DNA from: Meghimatium bilineatum
Taxonomy: Eukaryota > Mollusca > Gastropoda > Stylommatophora > Philomycidae
Assembly: GCA_034231615.1 (NCBI GenBank)
Contig: CM067309.1
Span: 25,567,661-25,631,660 of the forward strand
Length of the DNA: 64,000 bases
Direction of reading: 5' to 3'
Shown in pieces: positions 56,762 to 64,000 of this stretch. Below the pieces are notes generated by a model. That model was not told the origin of the DNA. It did no database searches and saw only the letters and a list, made by a program, of their open reading frames with translations. The position numbers were made by a program, and so were the translations under genes. Numbering within the stretch: position 1 is the first letter of the stretch; each line of letters begins with the position of its first letter.

Positions 56762-56945
56762 ATATAACCGCGTCTGTGACGGCCAAGGTACTGAGTTCGA
56801 TCCCCGCCACAGACAATTGTGCATCCGGACCGTTCAGGAAGCAATGACAAACTACTGACGTATTTATTGCCTAGAAAATCACCACAGCCAACAAACGCTG
56901 GGTTGATAGCTAAGTCCTGTAAAGGATATGCTACTATTTTATTTT
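56762..56945 (+). repeat. tRNA-like SINE (family S), copy 3
   Basis: 'gtctgtgacggccaaggtac' then TGAGTTCGATCCC (box B intact) then 'gcaatgacaaactactgacg' and 'gttgatagctaagtcctgta'. It lacks the first ~25 bp of the family. Confidence 0.8.
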
Positions 56946-56984
56946 CTGTCTTTCTATTTTTATATATGTCCATTACGCCGTAGG

Positions 56985-57130
56985 CGGATGTGTCAGACCA
57001 ATAGCGGAAAAAATGATGACAAAACGCATTTCAATTTTCTGGACTACATAGCCCACATCCTGCTGGAAATCTAGTAGGGCCAATGTCCTGCTACAAAAGA
57101 AATCCAGCGAGAGTTTGATAATGAACGCTG
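56985..57130 (+). repeat. Partial copy of retroposon Y
   Basis: 'cggatgtgtcagaccaatag' to 'cagcgagagtttgataatga' parallels the 3' half of Y at 44555-44670. Confidence 0.55.
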
Positions 57131-57139
57131 AAAATTAAG

Positions 57140-57490
57140 AATATCTCTGTCTATTTATCTATCTATTGTCTTTTCTCTGCTTTTGCTGTAAGGAGTCGCA
57201 GGATTGAATGACAATCGGTTTTCGTCTCTTGATATGCAGTAATATTTCTTCAATCCACCTTCTTCTTGGTCTTTCTCTGCATTTTGATGTGTCCATTTTC
57301 ATGTTGTATGCTCTTATCGCTGGCTAATAACGGATTCATTCTCATTAAGTGGCCGAACTATTTCCAGCTCTGTTTTTTTTTTCAATATATTTGGCCACAG
57401 GTATGGGTTATTGTATTCTCTTTATTCTGCACATGTTCTCTTCTTGTTCTGTTTGCTGCTTTTATTAGACATCTCATTTGACACTATCTT
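57140..57490 (-). pseudogene. Decayed LINE C-terminal fragment
   Basis: The minus strand gives 'GHLMRMNPLLAS' and 'IKMQRKTKKKVD', consistent with WFGHLMRM...GR.RRGRPKK.W. It is short and frameshifted. Confidence 0.5.
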
Positions 57491-57699
57491 TTTAAATATA
57501 AAGGCTCGTACTATTTTTCAAGTCATCGCTGACAACGCGGATCCCCAGACGTGAAATAACCACAGTTCTAAAATACGTTGAACTAGAGTATGGCACTAAA
57601 GTTGAGAAAACAATAGACAATATGTACACCATTTTCACATGTTTCTCAAATTCATGAAATGCCATCTTCTCATTGAAAGTTGACTGCAACGGATCTCAG

Positions 57700-58060
57700 T
57701 ATCATCTGTTTCTTGTCTTGGTGATGCACTCTGATACACTATATCCTGCCAATCTCGTGATGTTTCCCTTCCACTTGTGTTTTTGCCTACATCTAGCTCG
57801 CCTTTTCCTCAACCATACCCTCAAGTAAGATCTTCAACAAGGACTTTTAATATGTTCCGCATATTTTATTTGTTGTTTTTGTCTTCTCTTTCTATAACGT
57901 TTTCCTTAGTTTTCACATCTCAAAGACATCTATTCTATCTTCTGTTTGTTCCCAAAGTTAGTTCATTAATTTTTTTTATATATCGACATCTCAAAGACAT
58001 CTATTCTATTTTTTGTTCTCCTAATTTAGATCATTAAATTTCCCACCACAACGAAGTGAA
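57700..58060. repeat. Imperfect duplication 'tctcaaagacatctattcta'
   Basis: The block at 57916-57965 recurs at 57988-58037 with changes. A possible LINE tail ('KWKGNITRLAGYSVSE' on the minus strand, about 57700-57790) is not certain. Confidence 0.5.
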
Positions 58061-58439
58061 TCGATTTTTTTATAGTTAAATGCCCCTTATCAAAATCATA
58101 TCTACGGCTCTGTATTCGCATATCAGTTCCCCCAGTAACACTGGACTTCAACAAAACTCTCCCATCTTTTGTCCTTAGCTAATCCTTCAAGAGGTTTCGC
58201 CGTCATTACAATATCTAAGTAGCTTGGTTCATAAAATCGAATTCCCAGCTAAGCGTAAAGTGATTTGTACGACACAGGTATAGGCCTAAATCAATGAGGG
58301 CGCTCATTGAAGATCGATTTCCTAGGTGCAGAGATATATCTGGACGCGTATAGTTAGCTAGTTAGTCGTCGGATCATCATCACTGCAAACTGCATACGTC
58401 TATAGTTGCTCAGATTTTCTACCTGAGTGTATCCGCCAT

Positions 58440-60560
58440 TACACTTCTGTTCACAGTACAGGTCATATGCTAGTTGACAATCATTCTTCTCCGCTATCCA
58501 AAATATTCACATCTAGCAACACCGCATTTCAAACCCAGATCTTTAATACTTACCATTGAATAGGAATCATCATCCACACTAGTCTCACTCTCGCATGATA
58601 TATCTCTTAAGAAGTTTAAAACGTCAGCTCCATCCATTGCCCGATCGCACTGTCCCACAATCGCGCATGACGCTAGTTGGTCTGCTCTTTTATTGCCTCG
58701 AATACCCACATGTCCCGGTACGAAAATAAATGTAACCACTTTCAGCCTCGCCTTTCTCAGGGCCTCAATCCACTGTTCGCGAACGAGACCCAATTGTACC
58801 TTCCTAATCATACTCATAGAATCACTCAAGATGCAGAACTACGTTACCTTCTGTGTGCATACCCACTCAAATGCCCTGGTCATCGCCATAGTTTCCATGG
58901 TCATGCTACTCGTAGTAACCGCACAGGCACAACTCTCCTCCCTGATCGTTTTACCTGCGCACTGAGTCGTGAAGGACCAAACACTGCGAATATGTCTAAT
59001 CACAGATCCATCAGTATAAGGCCTATATAATCACATTCCCCTCTTTGATATTCTCACTGGCCAAATCTTGCACTTCTTTCAACACAGTTGTGGTGCACCA
59101 TTCTCTGCATTCCCTGATAAGTGATATTACTACTCTTAAACAAGTTTCGAAATCTGTGTGTAGACTTATCCATTCCGCACCTGCTTCCACATCTTGCAAT
59201 CTGTACACGCTTTGTATGATATCCTCAGTACTTCCCATCCACAAATTCCTCTCTGGTGGTAGTCTGCTGCATTTAACCTTCTGTATTTCGGAATGCAATA
59301 TATGTTCCTTATCGGCATATGTATTTGAAGGTACGCCCGTGCACGGCAATACTGTAATCTGTGCTCTGCTGCTGGACAGTCAGGTAGGTGTCGCATAGCT
59401 CTTGTCGATGTGTCTATTGGGCACCAAAGTAGAATAAGTATTGCTGCATTCTGGATTCTATCCAGTCTTTCGATCTGAGTTTGGCTAAGAGTCAGAATTG
59501 CCAGTGTATATTTCACCATCAAACCCTGGTACAAAAGAAATAACAACCTCTGCTCACACTGCGCAGCAACTATAACCTTCATTGCTGCTAAGTCTTTACC
59601 TGCCCTTTTGATAACGTGGTCAATATGTTCACTGAAGTTCATACTTATGTCAAAGAAACACACCCAGATATATCATTGCGCTGGTTCGTTCTAAACTTTT
59701 CCCCGACAACGAAACATGTGACATGGGTGTCTTTACCATGTGATTGTTCAAGGAAATCCACGTCACGAATGTCTTAGAAGGATTTACCACTACTCCCGTA
59801 TCTCGACACCAATTCGTCAGTCTGTCCAGTTCATCCTGTAGTTCCACGGCGCACTCTGTCCTGCCTATACACTATAATAATTAATCATAATTCTGTAACG
59901 TTGTTAAGAAATAATCCACTCATGTAAAATATGAAGCCTATACGTTCAGTAGTTACGGGGGGGAATAGACAATATCGGTGGACAACTATTTATGAACGCA
60001 CTATGTGATGTCATCGGCGTACGACATCGTTCTGTCATCACCTGTGATTTGATTGCTAGTGATATGTACTGTGTAAACATTGAAAATCACAGGTGATAGA
60101 TGCGATCACGGCTAGTAACCGTTGGTGCCGATACCCAGTTACCACATTTAAGAACTACTATCCTGTGCATTAGGGTCACACCAATCTACCGCATGACAAA
60201 AGTATTTACTGGACGATTTAACAGTTGGTCCATCAAGACATTTACGGACACCTTATTGTAAGCATTCTCAAGATCTATTGCAACCGCACATGTCTCCATG
60301 CGCGAATCGAACTCCTCAAAAATATTCAGCGCAAATAGTGTTGCATTCTGCCATGTCTTCTTTTCTGGGTGATACCCCCCTAACAGCGTTGGTAAACACT
60401 TATTTCTCTCAAGATGACATGATACCTTCCAAGTCGCAATGTTTTCCACAACCTTGCATATCGTATTCTGCATTGTTATTATTCTGTAGCCTGGTGTGAT
60501 CCTTCCCAGGTTTGGGTAGTGGAACTAAATAGTCGTGTAACCAGTCTTCTTTCACTGTGC
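58440..60560 (-). pseudogene. RNase H-bearing LINE (I/CR1-like), RT to RNase H
   Basis: The best-preserved retrotransposon here. Minus-strand order is DWLHDYLVPLPKPGKDHT (RT fingers, about 60493-60550), CAVAIDLENAYNKV (motif A, about 60240-60290), LSPVIFNVYTVHIT (about 60075-60110), MSYADDIT (catalytic YADD, 60010-60027), WCRDTGVVVNPSKTFVTW (about 59770-59820), RLDRIQNAAILILLWCPIDT (thumb, about 59420-59475), CRARAYLQI, then FVPGHVGIRGNKRADQLAS (RNase H, about 58665-58725). Frameshifts and stops separate the parts. The endonuclease and ORF1 are absent. The RT clade is judged from motifs only. Confidence 0.85.
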
Positions 60561-60594
60561 CCTTTAAATGATTATTATTGAACGTATCTTCATT

Positions 60595-60990
60595 CTATCT
60601 TTCTATTTGTTCTAGTGATCCCCCATTCCTAGCCAGGAGATCAGCTTTTTCATTTCCAGGTATGCCACAGTGACCAGGGATCCACTTGGCAAAGGATTGA
60701 CTGGTTGCAATGTTTTCAAACATACCGGAAACAGTGTTTCTTTGGATTACTATTTCTTTGGATTGAACGTATGAACGGTTATTATTGAACGCGTATGAAA
60801 TGGCTATATTATGTGTTCGTTGTGACAAGCATACATCCAGCAACTCTGGTGAGAGGACAATAGCTTGGCATACAGGCATATTCTTAATTGAGTATGCAGT
60901 GGACAAATGAATTTGCGTTTCCGATTCTCTGCAACTGTTTACGATGTGTTTGAAAACATTGCAACCAGTCAATCCTTTGCCAATTTGAGA
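60595..60990 (-). pseudogene. Second RNase H fragment upstream of the LINE RT
   Basis: The minus frame (60972-60595) contains SFAKWIPGHCGIPGNEKADL then LARNGG, the RNase H C-terminal motif. It precedes the RT of the neighbouring LINE, which is the wrong order for one element, so it derives from another copy. It contains a 37-bp inverted duplication. Confidence 0.75.
60686..60983. repeat. 37-bp perfect inverted repeat
   Basis: 60686-60722 (ttggcaaaggattgactg...) is the exact reverse complement of 60947-60983, with 224 bp between. One arm is part of the RNase H coding sequence and the other lies at the start of the same frame. Confidence 0.85.
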
Positions 60991-61305
60991 CAGCTTCCAA
61001 CAGACGATTTAAATTTTCATAACATAGACCATATATTATGCAGAAATCAGATGTGCTGAGTAGAAAGAGGCAGGCAAATACTGCAGCCCCGATGTAAATC
61101 TAGCAGAACTTCACCCTCACCGGCTCAAATCACAAGACCACATAGGCGTGTAAGGGAAAAAATAAGACACCACAGAATTATATAGGTGCCAATTCAGACT
61201 GACTCATTTATTTATAAGCCTACATCTCATAGTATGGTCAGATGGAATTTGTTTACATAAAGAAGCAATGTATGGGCATATGCCTATGTGGCGAAGTTTA
61301 TAACC
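60991..61305. other. No recognisable feature
   Basis: Unique AT-rich sequence before retroposon Y copy 2. Confidence 0.35.
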
Positions 61306-61604
61306 AAATAGTATTCTTCTTCTTCTGCGTTCTTTCTCAAACTCCTGCAGATTAGCAGGATGCAGTCCGGAGAACGGAATGCGCTGTGTCATAGTTTACA
61401 GCACTGCTGCGATATCTGCGCCTTTCGGCCGGACACATCCGACTTCAGCATGGCTTTGGGTCACTGACCCTATATGGAATGGGACAGCCAACTCCATCCC
61501 ATAACCTCCTTAGTCGCCTTTTACGACATGCGTGGAAGGTAAACAGTGTTGCTATTCTTTGCTCCCCTTTCGGGCCCCGGCAACACAAGGGCGAAATAGT
61601 ATTC
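61306..61604 (-). mobile_element. Retroposon Y, copy 2, with 11-bp target duplication
   Basis: The body is 61317-61593. aaatagtattc flanks it (61306-61316 and 61594-61604). On the minus strand it starts near cttgtgttgccggggccc and ends with an AAG-rich tail (agaagaagaa). It aligns over its full length with 44400-44677. Confidence 0.9.
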
Positions 61605-61639
61605 ATTAGGCTATGTCCAAGTTTATTCTGCCCTATGTG

Positions 61640-61830
61640 ACCTGAGGACTGGAAAAAATACAGTACTTAAACGACTTTCGAAGAATGACAACTTGGAATT
61701 GCACAAATTACAGAACAATTTCACTGATCAATCATGCAAGCAAGATGCTTCTCAAGATAATCAAGGAAATGGTACAGCAACACATGGATAGAGAAATCAA
61801 TATAGTCCAGGCAGACTTCGGCCCCACCAC
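61640..61830 (+). pseudogene. LINE reverse-transcriptase fingers fragment
   Basis: Reads NYRTISLINHASKMLLKIIK then 'DREINIVQADFG', the RT finger motifs (NYR.ISL..H..K...KII......D......QAGF). The sequence then runs directly into a triplet repeat. Confidence 0.75.
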
Positions 61831-62325
61831 CAAAACAATATTAGCCCCAACAGCAACATCAGCCCAACCAATACCAACCTCAACACCACTAGCAACATCA
61901 GCCAAATCAACACCACCAAAAAAACATCATCAGCAGAACGACCATCACCGCGAACAAAATCACAGCCACCACCATCACCCCTAACAAAATCAGCTTCACT
62001 ACCACCACCAGCAACAATAGACCTAACATCAGGCCCACCTCCTACCTCCACATCACAATAACATTAGCTCCACTAATACCGCCACCAGCACCACCACTAA
62101 CAACATCAACCCCCACTACTACCAGCAACAATATCAGCCCTACTAGCAACAACATCAGTGCCACCACCACCAGAAACAATATCAGCCCTACCACCACCAG
62201 CAAAGACATCAGCACAAATACTACCAGCAGCAATATCAGTCCCACCAACAACAACAACAGCCCCACAACTACCAGCAGCAACAACATCTGTCCCATCACT
62301 ACCACTACCAACAACAAGAGTTGAA
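61830..62325. repeat. Cryptic ACC/AAC/ATC triplet tract
   Basis: About 500 bp of Thr/Ser/Pro/Asn-type triplets on the plus strand (accaccagcaacaatatcag and variants). The minus strand reads as Leu/Val-rich frames. It is repeat-driven and lacks any domain. Confidence 0.85.
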
Positions 62326-62559
62326 ACCCCCTAGAATGTAGTATGATATCAGTGACAGGCTGACTACTGACTAGGCAACAGAAAATTAGATGAAAAATAA
62401 AATGAGAAAGATAAAAACCTCTGAGATGATTTGAGTTCTTTCGCAGATGCTCGTTCCTCGACAGCATCCCTTCATTGGCTTGGCTCCGTGTACGCCAGTT
62501 ATCTTGTCTCAATACCTTGACTAATTCCCAGGGTCCTTCCTCCTCCTCTGATAGAGTTA

Positions 62560-63410
62560 AACTTGTTCTTACCTTTCATTCCCATAGCTTCACTGTCTGA
62601 CTCATCCTGCTTAAACATTATTCCCTTCTCCAGTCTGATCCCAACACCTGTGCAACTTTCCAGGACTTGCCTCTGGTTGTCTATAGGTGCAACAAACTTC
62701 TGAAGGGCATCTTGGTCCACAGCCACCTTAAGTCTTCTGTTCCCGACCATTTCGATACTGTTCATTGCTCACACGGTCATTGCTACACATGTCTTTATGT
62801 GGTTCAGATGTGCTCCATCTCATTTCCCAAGGCCACTTTCTCCATCGATGAGGCCTTTACATGTGAACCCCGCAATGTTATTTACATGATCATATGTAAA
62901 TGCTGCTGCAAGCAGTACACCAGGGAAACCGGCTTAAGATTTAGCAACCGCTTCTGTAACCATCTTCATGCCATAACACACAAGACACCTACTCCTGTTG
63001 CCACACACTTCAACAGTGACAGCCACCATGGTGTTCTTGGTATTCAGGTCACTGCCATCTGATCCTGCATTACCGATGATAGATTTAGAAAATCAACACT
63101 CTAGAAAATCATCTTATTTTTTAGTTGGGTACTATCAAGCCATTTGGACTCAATTCAGACCGCTCTTTTGTCTGCTTCTCGGTCAGTGTGGTCTTTGTCT
63201 TAATTCATTTTGTTTCGTCATTTATGTCATCTTTTTGTTCATTTCGTTTCCACCTATATTTACAATTTTTATGTACTTCCTGTTCCTATCTTTGAGGCAT
63301 CTCACATCCATATTTCACTTGGACACATTTGTGTGGTAATTTCTACTTGTCGTTTTTTGTTATGTGCTTATATTGATAAAGGTCTTTTGGTCGAAATGTC
63401 GATTATGTCC
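62560..63410 (+). pseudogene. Penelope-like element GIY-YIG endonuclease tail
   Basis: The 131-codon frame (62667-63062) has CEPRNVIYMIICKCCCKQYT then RETGLRFSNRFCNHL and PVATHFNSDSHHGV. This fits the Penelope GIY-YIG module (C....VIY.I.C..C...Y.GET...L..R...H......PVA.HF...H). The usual YVGETG appears as YTRETG. Conserved upstream Cys/His positions (HCSHGHCYTC) are visible. No reverse transcriptase lies upstream within the window. The 3' non-coding part ends in a possible ribozyme relic. Confidence 0.75.
63373..63404 (+). ncRNA. Possible decayed hammerhead ribozyme
   Basis: 'ttgataaaggtcttttggtc' is followed by gaaatgtc. The order (cuGAuGA-like box, short stem-loop, GAAA) recalls the hammerhead known in Penelope-like elements. 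Compared with the CUGANGA core, the C and the second G are changed, so it should be inactive. The same motif is at 49515-49546. Confidence 0.3.
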
Positions 63411-63499
63411 TGTGTATTGTTATTTGTATGATTATATCCTGTGTTTTGTTGTGTGTATTATTTCACATGAGCATCTGACTGATAATGTGTTAGTCATCA

Positions 63500-63745
63500 T
63501 TCATTAAGACTTCATTACCTGTTTCCTAGATAAGTACTATTAAAAGAAAACTACTAAACTCATTATTGCTTATGTGTTGGTATTTAAATTCTGTGTCACT
63601 TTTATTGATTGTGTCAAGATTATCAATCACAATATTTGTATTAGAGGCAATTGACAAGCATTTCTGTCAGTCCCAATATTGACATTTCTCATACAAATCC
63701 AACATTTAAAGACATATTATCACAGATAAATCACAACTTTCATAA
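63500..63745. other. No recognisable feature
   Basis: AT-rich sequence after the Penelope remnant. Confidence 0.35.
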
Positions 63746-63960
63746 ATAACATGTCATATTATTTGTGTCATACTAACATGTCATATTATTATGTGTTAAC
63801 AGAAACATGTGGAGTGTCATAATGGGAGATGTGTAATAGAAACATGTGAACTGTCATAATCAGAGATGTGATAACTGAAACAAGTGAATTGTCATAAATG
63901 GATATGTATTACAGAAATTTGTGGAGATCATAATGGGAGATATGTTACAGACAAATTGAG
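63746..63960. repeat. Degenerate repeat of about 36-40 bp x 5
   Basis: Units with 'agaaacatgtggagtgtcat' and 'aatgggagatgtgt'. The array is probably near its end at the window edge. Confidence 0.75.
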
Positions 63961-64000
63961 TCCAATATGTCCATGTATCACTCTTTAATCATCATCATCA

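Overview
This is AT-rich, repeat-dominated intergenic DNA from a eukaryote, most probably an invertebrate animal and possibly a mollusc or other lophotrochozoan. The grounds are tRNA-like SINEs with a GTTCGA-type box B, many decayed LINEs (RTE/Jockey-like, and an RNase H-bearing I/CR1-like family), Penelope-like GIY-YIG remnants, hAT-like, TTAA-flanked and palindromic MITEs, one long-armed DNA element, and dozens of minisatellites. The clade is an inference from repeat content. I see no convincing host protein-coding gene, no rRNA and no functional tRNA. Nearly everything that looks coding is mobile-element debris or a repeat read as protein.

The outstanding object is at 3072-14836: an 11.8 kb element made of two inverted arms (3072-8016 and 9447-14836, about 4.95 and 5.39 kb, nearly identical by eye) around a 1.43 kb unique centre. 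It starts 5'-AG, ends CT-3', and is flanked exactly by a 6-bp direct repeat, CACACT. Those are the hallmarks I know for Maverick/Polinton elements, but the arms are built mostly of tandem subrepeats, as in Drosophila Foldback elements. The centre holds an ORF with C2H2 zinc fingers and a C-terminal domain that I recall from Maverick/Polinton proteins. Its last 23 codons lie inside the right arm, so the left arm holds an antisense copy of them. The first finger is frameshifted and a short 5' intron is plausible. I read it as a defective, palindromic (snap-back-like) Polinton derivative.

Flanks. 1-3071 holds a LINE tail, a SINE-like repeat and minisatellites. 14837-25000 holds tandem repeats, retroposon X copy 1 inserted in one array, and LINE fragments, one carrying a 37-bp minisatellite inside its reverse-transcriptase sequence. 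25000-34000 holds many short arrays, X copy 2, and a 1.4 kb TTAA-flanked element inserted in an 'acattctacaag' array. 34000-49000 holds LINE scraps, an hAT-like MITE, X copies 3-5, SINE copies, a 278-bp retroposon Y inserted in a LINE, and a palindromic MITE with telomere-like motifs. 49000-57000 holds Penelope debris and large minisatellites (28, 43, 39 and 52 bp). 57000-64000 holds the best-preserved LINE (minus strand, YADD recognisable), a second Y copy with an 11-bp target duplication, a triplet-repeat tract and a Penelope GIY-YIG tail.

The parts do not form an operon or pathway. They are layered insertions, and several carry target duplications clear enough to date relative to one another.
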